Source of the DNA: an uncultured Lysobacteraceae bacterium | Lineage (GTDB): Bacteria > Pseudomonadota > Gammaproteobacteria > Xanthomonadales > Xanthomonadaceae | Assembly (NCBI GenBank): GCA_902825775.1 | Contig: CADECF010000004.1 | Location: 116,365 to 180,364 of the forward strand | Length of the DNA stretch: 64,000 nt | Direction of reading: 5' to 3' | Shown: positions 28,756-36,558 of the stretch, in pieces | Position numbering within the stretch: position 1 is the stretch's first letter | Layout of the letters: every line of letters begins with the position of its first letter | Position numbers and translations under genes: made by a program | The notes under the pieces: model-generated | The model's input: only the letters and a program-made list of their open reading frames with translations | The model's database searches: none | Told to the model about the DNA's origin: nothing

Positions 28756-30129
28756 CTACTGGACTCGGCGGCGCAGATAGTTCAGCAGGTCTATGCGGGT
28801 AATCAGGCCCAGGAAGCGGCCTCCTTCGGTGACGATGGCCACCTGCCCGGCGTCGAACACGGGCAACAGCGATTCGATCGGGGATTTGACGTCGAGTTTG
28901 TTCAGCTTGGAGACCATGGCGGTCGATACCGGGTCGCGGAAACGGGCCTCGTCGCCGTACACGTGCAGCAGCACGTCGCTCTCGTCGACGATGCCGACCA
29001 GGGCATCGTCCTCCATCACCGGCAATTGCGACACGTCGTATAGCTTCATGCGCTGATAGGCCGTGACCAACAGGTCGTTGGGGCCGACCACCACCGTGTC
29101 GCGCTGCGAGTACGGGCGCAGGATCAGGTCGCTGAGGTCGCCCTTGGGCTGCCGGGCCAGGAAGCCGTTGTCGAGCATCCAATAGTCGTTGTACATCTTC
29201 GACAGGTATTTGTTGCCGGTATCGCAGACGAACACCAGCACGCGTTTGGGCTGGGTCTGTTCGCGGCAATATTTGAGCGCGGCGGCCAGCAGCGTGCCGG
29301 TGGACGAGCCGCCGAGGATGCCTTCCTTGGCCAGCAATTCGCGCGCGGTCAGGAAACTTTCCTGGTCGGTGATCGCATAGGCCTTCTTGACGCGGGTGAA
29401 ATCGGAGATCGGCGGCAGGAAATCCTCGCCGATGCCTTCCACCATCCAACTGGCGGATTTATCGCTGAGCGTGCCGTCGTTGATGTACTCGGCCAGGATC
29501 GAACCGACCGGGTCGGCCAGGATCAATTCCGTATGCGGCGACTGCTGCGCGAAGCAGCGCGACAAGCCGCTCATGGTGCCGGAGCTGCCGCAGCCGAATA
29601 CGATCGCGTCCAGGTCGCCGCCCATCTGCCGCAATATTTCCGGGCCGGTGCCGTGCTCGTGCGCGGCCGGATTGTCGGGGTTGCCGAACTGGTTGATGAA
29701 GTAGGCGCCGGGGGTTTCGCGGGCGATGCGTTCGGCCAGGTCCTGGTAATAGTCCGGATGGCCCTTGGCTACGTCCGAACGGGTCAACCGCACTTCGGCG
29801 CCCATCGCCTTGAGATTGAAGATCTTCTCGCGGCTCATCTTGTCCGGCACCACGAGAATCAGCTTGTAGCCCTTCTGCTGCGCCACCAGCGCCAGGCCGA
29901 TGCCGGTATTGCCGGCGGTGCCTTCCACCAGCGTGTCGCCGGGTTTGATGTCGCCGCGGCGCTCGGCCGCCTCGATCATGCTCATGCCGATGCGGTCCTT
30001 GATCGAACCGCCGGGATTGGCGCTTTCCAGCTTGAAGAACAGTTCGCAGACGCCGGTGTCCAAACGCTGCGCTTTGACGATCGGCGTCTCGCCGATCAGT
30101 TCCAGGACGGAAGAATGGATGCTGCTCAT
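28756..30129 (-). CDS. Cystathionine beta-synthase
   Basis: This 457-residue PLP enzyme condenses serine and homocysteine to cystathionine. The PLP lysine is in NPGGSIKDRIG (residue 44), followed by the GTAGNTGIGLAL loop near 70 and FGCGSSGTMSGL near 177. Two CBS domains occupy about residues 335-457 (VSQLPVMEDDALVGIVDESD and the final VAIVTEGGRFLGLITRIDLL), as in classical CBS enzymes regulated through that domain. It precedes the gamma-lyase gene by 60 bases, forming a reverse transsulfuration pair. Confidence 0.92.
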   Translation of the reverse strand: MSSIHSSVLELIGETPIVKAQRLDTGVCELFFKLESANPGGSIKDRIGMSMIEAAERRGDIKPGDTLVEGTAGNTGIGLALVAQQKGYKLILVVPDKMSREKIFNLKAMGAEVRLTRSDVAKGHPDYYQDLAERIARETPGAYFINQFGNPDNPAAHEHGTGPEILRQMGGDLDAIVFGCGSSGTMSGLSRCFAQQSPHTELILADPVGSILAEYINDGTLSDKSASWMVEGIGEDFLPPISDFTRVKKAYAITDQESFLTARELLAKEGILGGSSTGTLLAAALKYCREQTQPKRVLVFVCDTGNKYLSKMYNDYWMLDNGFLARQPKGDLSDLILRPYSQRDTVVVGPNDLLVTAYQRMKLYDVSQLPVMEDDALVGIVDESDVLLHVYGDEARFRDPVSTAMVSKLNKLDVKSPIESLLPVFDAGQVAIVTEGGRFLGLITRIDLLNYLRRRVQ

Positions 30130-30164
30130 GCGGAATTTCGGACCGGCGCCTGTGCGGAGCCGGG

Positions 30165-30170
30165 ATTATC
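30165..30170 (-). promoter_or_regulatory. Possible -10 element upstream of cystathionine beta-synthase
   Basis: The minus strand reads GATAAT 36 bases before the ATG. The hexamer 17 bases further upstream is TACAAA, a poor -35. If real, this promoter could drive the cystathionine pair and possibly the polysaccharide export genes behind it. Confidence 0.22.
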
Positions 30171-30214
30171 CGCTGGATTCCGCGGGCTTTGTAGAGCGGG
30201 GCTTTCGTCTTTTT

Positions 30215-30368
30215 TGCAGGAGCGGCTTTAGCCGCGAGCTCGGCTTTTCGTGGGAGCGGCTTTAGCCGCGAGCTCGGCTTTTCGTGGGAGCGGCTTCAGC
30301 CGCGAGCTTTTACCAGCACATTCGCGCGAGCTTGAAGGAAGAGCTCGCGGCTGAAGCCGCTCCCACAA
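30215..30368. repeat. Cluster of family A palindromic repeats
   Basis: Three direct copies read AGCGGCTTTAGCCGCGAGCT or its CAGCC variant, and one inverted copy ends at 30368. Two copies share a GGCTTTTCGTGG spacer. A short family B remnant (TTTGTAGAGCGGGGCTTT) sits just before, at 30188-30205. The cluster fills the gap between cystathionine beta-synthase and the DUF465 gene, where no gene is visible. Confidence 0.8.
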
Positions 30369-30436
30369 ATCCGCCGCCTGTAGCGCGGGCGGCGACGGCC
30401 GACGAGGAGGCCGTCGCCGCCCGCGGCGGTTGAACT

Positions 30437-30655
30437 TCAGTGATGCTGGTCTTCGTACAAACGCGTCAGGCGATCCTTGGCGGCTAGCTTTTCGCGCTTC
30501 ATCTGCGCAAGCGTGGTGTCGTCGATCGGCAGCACGCCCAGTTCCGCATCGAGTACCCGCTTGTCGAGATCTTTGTGACGCTGATAAAGCTGCCGGAATT
30601 CCGGATTGGCTTTCATCATGGCGTCGATCTCGGTTTGCGATTGCCCTTCGAACAT
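30437..30655 (-). CDS. YdcH/DUF465-family small protein
   Basis: This 72-residue, highly charged helical protein starts MFEGQSQTEIDAMM and contains FRQLYQRHKDLDKRVLDAEL near residue 20 and MKREKLAAKDRLTRLYEDQ at the end, the DUF465/YdcH pattern. Its function is unknown; it is probably a small coiled-coil cytoplasmic protein. The start at 30655 follows a strong AGGAGG about six bases upstream, which rules out the longer in-frame extension. Confidence 0.85.
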   Translation of the reverse strand: MFEGQSQTEIDAMMKANPEFRQLYQRHKDLDKRVLDAELGVLPIDDTTLAQMKREKLAAKDRLTRLYEDQHH

Positions 30656-30674
30656 GGATGCCTCCTTTGGACTC

Positions 30675-30845
30675 TTAATGGATGCTCCGGCCAAGGCCGC
30701 ATACAACAACGCCCCAGCCGGTGAGGCACGGGGCGTCGATGGGGAGCGAAACGATCAAACCGGGGTGACGGGCGCGTCCCAACGGGGCGCCCGCGACCAC
30801 CTGGCTGACGGTGGCGAGCTCCTGCGAATCGGGGGCGTGGGTCAT
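30675..30845 (-). CDS. Possible small ORF upstream of DUF465 gene
   Basis: A 56-codon frame opens with ATG at 30845 and stops 19 bases before the DUF465 start. The product would begin MTHAPDSQELATVSQVV and end CGLGRSIH. No Shine-Dalgarno is obvious, and an 8-bp perfect hairpin lies just upstream at 30858-30879. I recognise no family. The stretch may instead be untranslated structured RNA, since several hairpins overlap it. Confidence 0.25.
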   Translation of the reverse strand: MTHAPDSQELATVSQVVAGAPLGRARHPGLIVSLPIDAPCLTGWGVVVCGLGRSIH

Positions 30846-30925
30846 CGGTCTGGCTCTGCCGGACGGTGGAGGCCGTCCGGTGATTCGACCCTACTCCTCC
30901 GATTTCGGGGCTTCAAGCGTATGTC
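30722..30925. other. Unexplained region dense in GC hairpins (candidate structured RNA)
   Basis: Three consecutive perfect stems are visible: GGGCGC with GCGCCC around 30769-30791, CCACC with GGTGG around 30798-30815, and CCGGACGG with CCGTCCGG around 30858-30879, the last nested inside a GGGTC/GACCC pairing. No gene product with recognisable features covers it. The spacing suggests a folded RNA on one strand. I checked by eye for RNase P, tmRNA, 6S and common riboswitch cores and saw none. Confidence 0.35.
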
Positions 30926-31109
30926 GCAAGTGCTTGATTTGCCTGAGAGGGAAACGGTTTCAAGCTGAACCAGCGGCGCGGGCCGGCGGCTCGCAAAGCC
31001 GCGTAATTGCGCCGAACTATCATCGCAAGCAATTGATATAAAAAAACTTTTTTAGTGCGCGATAGTCGGCGGGAGGGCTGCAAATGTCCGTCCGGTTCTC
31101 TGCCTGCTC

Positions 31110-31255
31110 TGTAGAGCGGAGCTTGCTCCGCTGCCCTGCCCTTAAAGCCGTCATCCTCGCAAAGGCAGGAATGACGGCATCAAAGCAACGGTAGCGGAGC
31201 AAGCTCCGCTCTACAGAGCCAAGCAAGAGCAGCGGAGCAAGCCCCGCTCTACAAA
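31110..31255. repeat. Cluster of family B repeats (GTAGAGCGGAGCTTGCTCCGC)
   Basis: One forward and two inverted copies of a palindrome built on GAGCGGAGCTTGCTCCGCT surround a remnant of a second repeat type at 31149-31176 (GTCATCCTCGCAAAGG and its complement). A further motif, CTGGATCCCGGCTTGCGCCGGGA, follows at 31271-31293. Upstream, 31032-31053 is a short AT-rich island (ATATAAAAAAACTTTTTTA). No gene is seen from 31000 to 31325. Confidence 0.75.
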
Positions 31256-31325
31256 GCAGCGGCGACGACGCTGGATCCCGGCTTGCGCCGGGACGGACTT
31301 AAAACGGGCGATTCCGCGTTTCGAA

Positions 31326-31967
31326 TCAGGGCTTCTTGGGCTTCTGCTTAGGCTTGTCGCTTTGCGAAGCCTTGCCCGCATCGGTGCCCATCAGCTCGGC
31401 CTCGCGGCGGGCGAGTTCGGCTTGGCGCTGGCGCGCGGCGCGCAGTTTGGCGGCCTGGGCGCCGGCGACATCGTCCAACACGCCTTCGGCCTGCTGGCGC
31501 GCGGCGGCTTCCTGCTCCGCCGCCAGGCGCAGACGTTCGGATTCCTCGGCTTGAATCTGGGCTTGCACGCGCAAACGCTCGGATTCCTGCCGCGCCTGTT
31601 CGGCATCGCGGCGGCTGGCTTCCACCAGCAGGTCGCTGCGGTCGCGTTCCAGCCGTTCGATCTCGCGGCGCGCCTGCTCGTTGCGCGCGGCGATCTCGGC
31701 CGTTTCGACGCGGCGCTCGGCCACGTACAAGGCGTTCTCGCGGTCGCGGCTGCGCGCAACGGCCAGGCGTTCGATCGCCTGACGCGCTTGCAGCCGCTCG
31801 TACGACGCCATGCCGGCCAAGCTCAGATCGTTGTCGATCTGCTGCAGGCGCTGCGACAGGCGCGCGACATTGGGATCGTCGGCGGCATGCGCGACGGCGG
31901 CCAAAGCCAGCAGTCCGGCGGCGGCCAAGGCCAGCATCGGACCGCGCCATACGAAAGCAGGCTTCAT
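31326..31967 (-). CDS. Periplasmic coiled-coil protein of unknown function
   Basis: This 213-residue protein has a signal peptide (MKPAFVWRGPMLALAAAGLLALAAVAHA, cut near residue 28). An almost continuous alpha-helical coiled coil rich in Ala, Glu, Arg and Gln runs to about residue 190, and the tail is basic and Lys-rich. It lies in an ATGA overlap downstream of a DUF4398 lipoprotein, and the two are probably made together at the cell envelope. No enzymatic motif is present. Confidence 0.75.
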   Translation of the reverse strand: MKPAFVWRGPMLALAAAGLLALAAVAHAADDPNVARLSQRLQQIDNDLSLAGMASYERLQARQAIERLAVARSRDRENALYVAERRVETAEIAARNEQARREIERLERDRSDLLVEASRRDAEQARQESERLRVQAQIQAEESERLRLAAEQEAAARQQAEGVLDDVAGAQAAKLRAARQRQAELARREAELMGTDAGKASQSDKPKQKPKKP

Positions 31968-32353
31968 CGGCTATCCCCCATCTGCAACCGGTTTCTCAAT
32001 TCGGCGATCTCGGCGCGGCGCTGCGTCAGTTCGTTGTTCTGCGCCGCCTCGCGGCTGCGGGCGTTGGCCAGGTCGGCATCGGCCGCGGCGGACAGCGCGA
32101 AGCGGCGCGCGGTGTCTTCGTCGCCGCGCGCCATGGCGTCCTGGGCGCGGCTGAGTTCCGAGCGGGCGGCGGCGATCAGGTCCGGCGCGTGCTGGTCGGC
32201 ATCGGCCTGGTCGGCGCGCGAAACCGCCTGCTGCGCGCCCTGCAACTCGCCGGTAGGCGGCGGCAGGCTGGCGCAGGCCGCTAACGCGCAACCGATCACG
32301 GTTGCCGCCAGGGCGGCACGAATACGTTGGATATGTGCGAAGCTAATCGTCAT
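31964..32353 (-). CDS. DUF4398-type lipoprotein
   Basis: This 129-residue protein has a lipoprotein signal peptide ending in LAAC with the acylated Cys at 27. A DUF4398-like helical domain follows (LQGAQQAVSRADQADADQHA, then ARSELSRAQDAMARGDEDTA), and the protein ends in a coiled coil. The start at 32353 was chosen because it gives the signal peptide directly; the longer frame upstream overlaps the pilU promoter region. It is divergent from pilU and coupled by ATGA to the coiled-coil gene. Confidence 0.8.
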   Translation of the reverse strand: MTISFAHIQRIRAALAATVIGCALAACASLPPPTGELQGAQQAVSRADQADADQHAPDLIAAARSELSRAQDAMARGDEDTARRFALSAAADADLANARSREAAQNNELTQRRAEIAELRNRLQMGDSR

Positions 32354-32458
32354 TGGGCGGTCCGGCGCATAGGGGTGACGCCGGCCCATTGTCAGCAGCC
32401 CGTGGCGCGCATGCAAATGGACGGGGTTGCGCATCACAGTTTTAACGGGGATTCACTT

Positions 32459-33589
32459 ATGGACATCGGCTATTTCCTCAAGCTGATGACGGAAAAAAAC
32501 GCGTCGGACATGTTCCTGACGTCGGGTGCGCCGATCTACATCAAGATCGAGGGCAAACTCTATCCGTTGGGCAACAGCGGCCTGCCGGCCGGCATGGTCA
32601 AGAAAATCGCCTACTCGCTGATGGACGACGGCCAGATCGCCAGCTTCGAGCGCGACCTGGAACTGAACATGGCGCTGGCGCTGGTCGATACCGGCCGCTT
32701 CCGCGTCAACGTCTTCAAGCAGCGCGGCGAGATCGGCATGGTGATCCGCTCGATCCGCAGCGTGATCCCGAGCATCGAAGAGCTGCAACTGCCGCAGGTG
32801 CTCAAGGACATCATCATGGCCCCGCGCGGGCTGGTGCTGATCGTCGGCTCCACCGGTTCGGGCAAGTCGACCACGCTGGCTTCGATGATCGACCACCGCA
32901 ACAGCAACACTTCGGGCCACATCCTCACTATCGAGGATCCGATCGAATACCTGCACCGGCACAAGAAGTCGATCGTCAACCAGCGCGAAGTGGGCCTGGA
33001 CACGCACGGCTTCCACAACGCGCTGAAGAACGCGATGCGCGAAGCGCCGGACGTGATCCTGATCGGCGAAATCCTGGACGCCACTACGATGGAGGCGGCG
33101 ATCGCTTTCGCCGAAACCGGCCACATCTGCCTGGCGACGCTGCACTCCAACAACGCCGACCAGACGCTCGAGCGCATCCTCAACTTCTTCCCGGAAAGCG
33201 CGCACAAGAACATCCTGATGAACTTGGCGCTGAACCTGAAGGCGGTGGTGTCGCAGCGCCTGGTGGTCGGCGTCGACGGTTTGCGCTTGCCGGCGGCCGA
33301 AATCCTGATCAACACGCCGATGATCCGCGACCTGATGCGCCGCGGCCAGGTGCACGAGATCAAGCAGGCGATGGAGGAGTCGTTGGAGGAAGGCATGGAA
33401 ACCTTCGACCAGTGCCTGTACCGCCTGTACAAGGAAGGCAAGATCGAAATGGAAGAGGCGCTGCGCGCGGCCGACTCGCGCGACGGCCTGAACCTCAAGT
33501 TCCGGCTGTCCGAAGGCAGCAAGGACGCGCACGATCCTTATGCGGAAGTGTTCAACGCGTCGTCGCAAGGCGGCGGTTACGAGCACTAG
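32459..33589 (+). CDS. pilU: Type IV pilus retraction ATPase PilU
   Basis: This 376-residue secretion ATPase of the PilT/PilU group powers pilus retraction at the inner membrane. Walker A GSTGSGKST is near residue 130, the Asp box LTIEDPIEYLHRH is near 158 and Walker B VILIGEILDATTME is near 199, followed by ATLHSNNADQTLERILNFFP. The sequence FFPESAHKNILMNLALNLKA supports PilU over PilT. No pilT lies next to it. The canonical GEIRDRETME is here GEILDATTME, so the conserved arginine is replaced. The start at 32459 has GGGG ten bases upstream. Confidence 0.92.
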   Translation: MDIGYFLKLMTEKNASDMFLTSGAPIYIKIEGKLYPLGNSGLPAGMVKKIAYSLMDDGQIASFERDLELNMALALVDTGRFRVNVFKQRGEIGMVIRSIRSVIPSIEELQLPQVLKDIIMAPRGLVLIVGSTGSGKSTTLASMIDHRNSNTSGHILTIEDPIEYLHRHKKSIVNQREVGLDTHGFHNALKNAMREAPDVILIGEILDATTMEAAIAFAETGHICLATLHSNNADQTLERILNFFPESAHKNILMNLALNLKAVVSQRLVVGVDGLRLPAAEILINTPMIRDLMRRGQVHEIKQAMEESLEEGMETFDQCLYRLYKEGKIEMEEALRAADSRDGLNLKFRLSEGSKDAHDPYAEVFNASSQGGGYEH

Positions 33590-33595
33590 CTCTTC

Positions 33596-33678
33596 TGTGG
33601 GAGCGGCTTCAGCCGCGAGCTCTTGATGTTGCTTTTAGCCGCAGCTGGAAGAGCTCGCGGCTAAAGCCGCTCCCACAA
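33596..33678. repeat. Inverted pair of family A repeats
   Basis: A forward copy (TGTGGGAGCGGCTTCAGCCG) and an inverted copy (CGCGGCTAAAGCCGCTCCCA) flank a short spacer between the convergent pilU and maiA genes. The pair can fold into one long hairpin and could work as a bidirectional transcription barrier. Confidence 0.8.
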
Positions 33679-33689
33679 AAGCGCGACCC

Positions 33690-34364
33690 TTACGCCTGGC
33701 TCACGGCTTCCGGCGCATCCGGCTGCCGCTCGGGTCGCGCGTCGTCGAACGCGGGCAAGGCCAGGCAGGCCTGCTCTATCCGCACGATGTTGGGGAACGC
33801 ATCCAAGTCGACGCCGAAACGGCGCGCGTTGTAGACCTGCGGAATCAAGCAGCAGTCGGCCAGCGTAGGCGTGGTGCCCTCGCAAAACGTGCCGGTGGAC
33901 GGGTGGTCGACCAGCATCGCCTCGAACGCGCTGAAGCCTTCCACGATCCAATGCCGCGTCCATTCGTCGCGCTCGGATTGCGGCACGTGCCAGGTGTTCT
34001 CGAAATAGCGCATGACGCGCAGGTTGTTGAGCGGATGCACGTCGCAGGCGACCAGTTGCGACAGCGCGCGCACGCGCTGACGGCCGCGCGCGGTGGCCGG
34101 CATCAGCGCCGGAGTCGGCCAGATCTCGTCGACGTATTCGAGGATGGCCAGCGACTGGCGGAACATCCGTTGCCCGTGCTGCAGCACCGGCACCAGTCCT
34201 TGCGGATTGGCCTGCCGATACTTGTCGGTGTGCTGCTCGCCGCCGTCGCGCAACAGGTGCACGGGCACGATCTCGTAGGACAGCGCCTTGAGATTGAGCC
34301 CGATGCGCACCCGGTAGGCCGCGCTCGAACGCCAATACGAATACAGCAGCAATTGTTCGCCCAT
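33690..34364 (-). CDS. maiA: Maleylacetoacetate isomerase (zeta-class GST)
   Basis: MaiA converts maleylacetoacetate to fumarylacetoacetate using glutathione, in tyrosine and homogentisate catabolism. The N-terminal thioredoxin-like domain carries SSAAYRVRIGLNLK near residue 13 and QGLVPVLQHG near 55; zeta GSTs usually have SSCxxRVR, so the catalytic cysteine position is Ala here. The C-terminal helical domain has TPTLADCCLIPQVYNA. Length is 224 residues. It follows the fumarylacetoacetase gene by 106 bases. Confidence 0.88.
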   Translation of the reverse strand: MGEQLLLYSYWRSSAAYRVRIGLNLKALSYEIVPVHLLRDGGEQHTDKYRQANPQGLVPVLQHGQRMFRQSLAILEYVDEIWPTPALMPATARGRQRVRALSQLVACDVHPLNNLRVMRYFENTWHVPQSERDEWTRHWIVEGFSAFEAMLVDHPSTGTFCEGTTPTLADCCLIPQVYNARRFGVDLDAFPNIVRIEQACLALPAFDDARPERQPDAPEAVSQA

Positions 34365-34470
34365 CGGCCGTTCCCCTAACGGTCACCGCAACCGCGACGG
34401 CCCATGCACCATAGCCGGGCCTACCCTCGACGCAAAGCCCGCCGGTCGCGCCGGAGCGAGCGTTCGGCGC

Positions 34471-35460
34471 TCAGGGCGGCGCTTGGCGCTCGATACGCTG
34501 CTCTATCGCCCCGAAAATGCTAACGCCGTCACGGTCCTGCATTTCGATGCGGACCACATCGCCGAAGCTCATGAACGGGGTTATCGGCTTGCCCGTCTCC
34601 AGCGTCTCCACTGTGCGCTTCTCGGCAAAACACGAAGCGCCTTTGGCGGTGTCCTGGTTGGCGATGGTGCCCGAGCCCACGATCGTGCCCGCCGACAACG
34701 GCCGCGTCTTGGCCGCATGCGCCACCAGTTGCGCGAAATCGAACTGCATGTCGACCCCCGCTTCCGGCGCGCCGAACCATTCGCCGTTGATGTGGGTGAG
34801 CAGCGGCAGATGCAGTTTGTTTCCGCGCCACGCATCGCCCAACTCGTCGGGCGTGACGAATACCGGCGATAACGCCGAACGCGGCTTGGATTGCAGGAAG
34901 CCGAAACCCTTGGCCAATTCCGGCGGGATGAGATTGCGCAACGACACATCGTTGATCAGGCCGATCAATTGGATATGCGCTGCGGCCTGCGCGGGCGTGG
35001 CCGCCATCGGCACGTCGTCGGTGACGACCACGATCTCGGCTTCCAAGTCGATGCCGTAACTCTCATCGACCACTTTCACCGGATCGCGCGGGCCGTAGAA
35101 GCCGGCGCTGGTGGCCTGGTACATCAGCGGATCGGTATAGAAGCTTTCCGGCACTTCCGCGCCGCGCGCGCGACGCACGCGCTCGACGTGCGGCAGGTAA
35201 GCGCTGCCGTCGACGAATTCATACGCGCGCGGAAGCGGCGCAGCCAGTTGCGCCATGTCCAAATCGAACACGCCGTCGGCGCTGCCGTCGTTCAACGATT
35301 CGGACAACGCGGCCAGGCGCGGCGCCAGGTTCGACCAGTCTTCCAACGCCTGCTGCAGGGTCGGCGCGATGCCGGTGGCCCGCACCGCGCGCGTCAAATC
35401 GCGCGACACCACGATCAGCGTGCCGTCGCGGCCGCCCTCTTTCAGCGAACCGAGTTTCAT
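34471..35460 (-). CDS. Fumarylacetoacetate hydrolase family protein
   Basis: This 329-residue FAH-family hydrolase likely cleaves fumarylacetoacetate to fumarate and acetoacetate, the last step of tyrosine breakdown. Metal and active-site segments are visible: YGIDLEAEIVVVTDDVP near residue 137, GLINDVSLRNLIPPE near 168, GFGFLQSKPRSALSPVFVTP near 186 and GTIVGSGTIANQD near 257. MKLGSLKEGG was chosen as start; an ATG nine bases upstream is possible. It pairs with maiA. Confidence 0.88.
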   Translation of the reverse strand: MKLGSLKEGGRDGTLIVVSRDLTRAVRATGIAPTLQQALEDWSNLAPRLAALSESLNDGSADGVFDLDMAQLAAPLPRAYEFVDGSAYLPHVERVRRARGAEVPESFYTDPLMYQATSAGFYGPRDPVKVVDESYGIDLEAEIVVVTDDVPMAATPAQAAAHIQLIGLINDVSLRNLIPPELAKGFGFLQSKPRSALSPVFVTPDELGDAWRGNKLHLPLLTHINGEWFGAPEAGVDMQFDFAQLVAHAAKTRPLSAGTIVGSGTIANQDTAKGASCFAEKRTVETLETGKPITPFMSFGDVVRIEMQDRDGVSIFGAIEQRIERQAPP

Positions 35461-35547
35461 TGAGCCCATCCGTTGGATGCGAAGGCCGAATTGTATTCGA
35501 CCGCGCCGCGCCGGGCTGCGGTTCGCCGCATGCGCCGTCGGAATGGA

Positions 35548-36180
35548 CTATTTCGCGGCCGTCGCCGGGCATCGGCCCTCGCGGAACAGCGTCCACTCGT
35601 CGCATTGCTGGCCGTCGGGCAGCTTGCAGTCGGCCGACTGGGCGCCGTCGGCCGCGGTCTTGGCGATCGATACGCCGCCGCGTTTGGCGCAGTTGGCCGA
35701 GGCGGGATTGGGCATGCCGACCGCCTCGTGGGACGAATCGCGTTGCGCCGTGGCGGCCTGGCGCAACTCTTTCTGCGCCTGGCGCACGGCCTTGACGTCG
35801 ACCGGGCGGATCTCCTCGATCCAGCACGGAATCGACGGCACCGATCCGCCGCCGCGCACCAGCACCTTGTCGAAGCGCGCGGACACTTCGCCCATCATGT
35901 TGGTGAGCGTGATCGCCGGCGCGTAGTCCAGATCGCGGCACGGCGCAGTCAGTTCCAACAGATAGGCCTGGTTGGGCCGCGTCCAGACCACCAGCGAGCG
36001 TTCGTCCAGCGGCGTCCAGCCGTTGATGTCGTTGAAGTAGCGGAAGCTCTTGACGGGCTCGCCGGCGTGATCGCGGTACAGCGCGTACTTCTGACTGTCG
36101 CTGAGCTTGGGCGTGCCGGCGCACGCGGCGGCAATCCCAGCGACGCATAACAAGGCCGACAAACGGATGCCGCGTTTCAT
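35548..36180 (-). CDS. DUF6491-like lipoprotein
   Basis: This 210-residue predicted lipoprotein has a signal peptide ending AAAC with Cys at 20. The mature part contains ALYRDHAGEPVKSFRYFNDI and GWTPLDERSLVVWTRPNQAY, the pattern of a small beta-rich family common in xanthomonads. The C-terminal half holds five cysteines. GGAGGTGGGCC precedes the ATG at 36180, fixing this start over the long upstream extension. Function is unknown. Confidence 0.7.
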   Translation of the reverse strand: MKRGIRLSALLCVAGIAAACAGTPKLSDSQKYALYRDHAGEPVKSFRYFNDINGWTPLDERSLVVWTRPNQAYLLELTAPCRDLDYAPAITLTNMMGEVSARFDKVLVRGGGSVPSIPCWIEEIRPVDVKAVRQAQKELRQAATAQRDSSHEAVGMPNPASANCAKRGGVSIAKTAADGAQSADCKLPDGQQCDEWTLFREGRCPATAAK

Positions 36181-36392
36181 GGCCCACCTCCGATGGTGGC
36201 TGAGTCGTCTCGAATCGAAGCTTGCGCCGGACTGCGTTGCGGAATGCTGAATCGCGACGGCGCTGCCCGACAGCCGGTGCTCCGAACGTTGCCAAAGGCG
36301 TGATGGCTGCAGCCTGCTTTTGCCGGTTGCTTGGACTGGCAGAGAGACTTCATGGCTCCAAGTCCGGTCGAGGCCCCAGGGCGGACCGGCGG

Positions 36393-36428
36393 CGGGCGCG
36401 GCGATCGCATCGCCGCGCCCGTTTTTTT
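36393..36428 (+). terminator. Intrinsic terminator in the leader before the autotransporter gene
   Basis: The plus strand reads GGGCGCGGCGAT, a 3-base loop, ATCGCCGCGCCC and then GTTTTTTT, a near-perfect rho-independent terminator. There is no plus-strand gene upstream: the adjacent lipoprotein gene points away. It therefore ends either a small RNA made from about 36200 or a leader transcript of the adhesin gene that starts 131 bases later. Nothing else recognisable lies in 36181-36558. Confidence 0.7.
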
Positions 36429-36558
36429 GTGCGGAGGAAAGCTTCGTGCACGGCGCATGATGGGTCCGGTTCGCTTTCTCCGGTTGTTGATTCAGCGCGG
36501 TCGGCTGCACGGACTCGTCTGTGGCCTGCGCGCCCACTCACCGACTTGGAGACCGATC

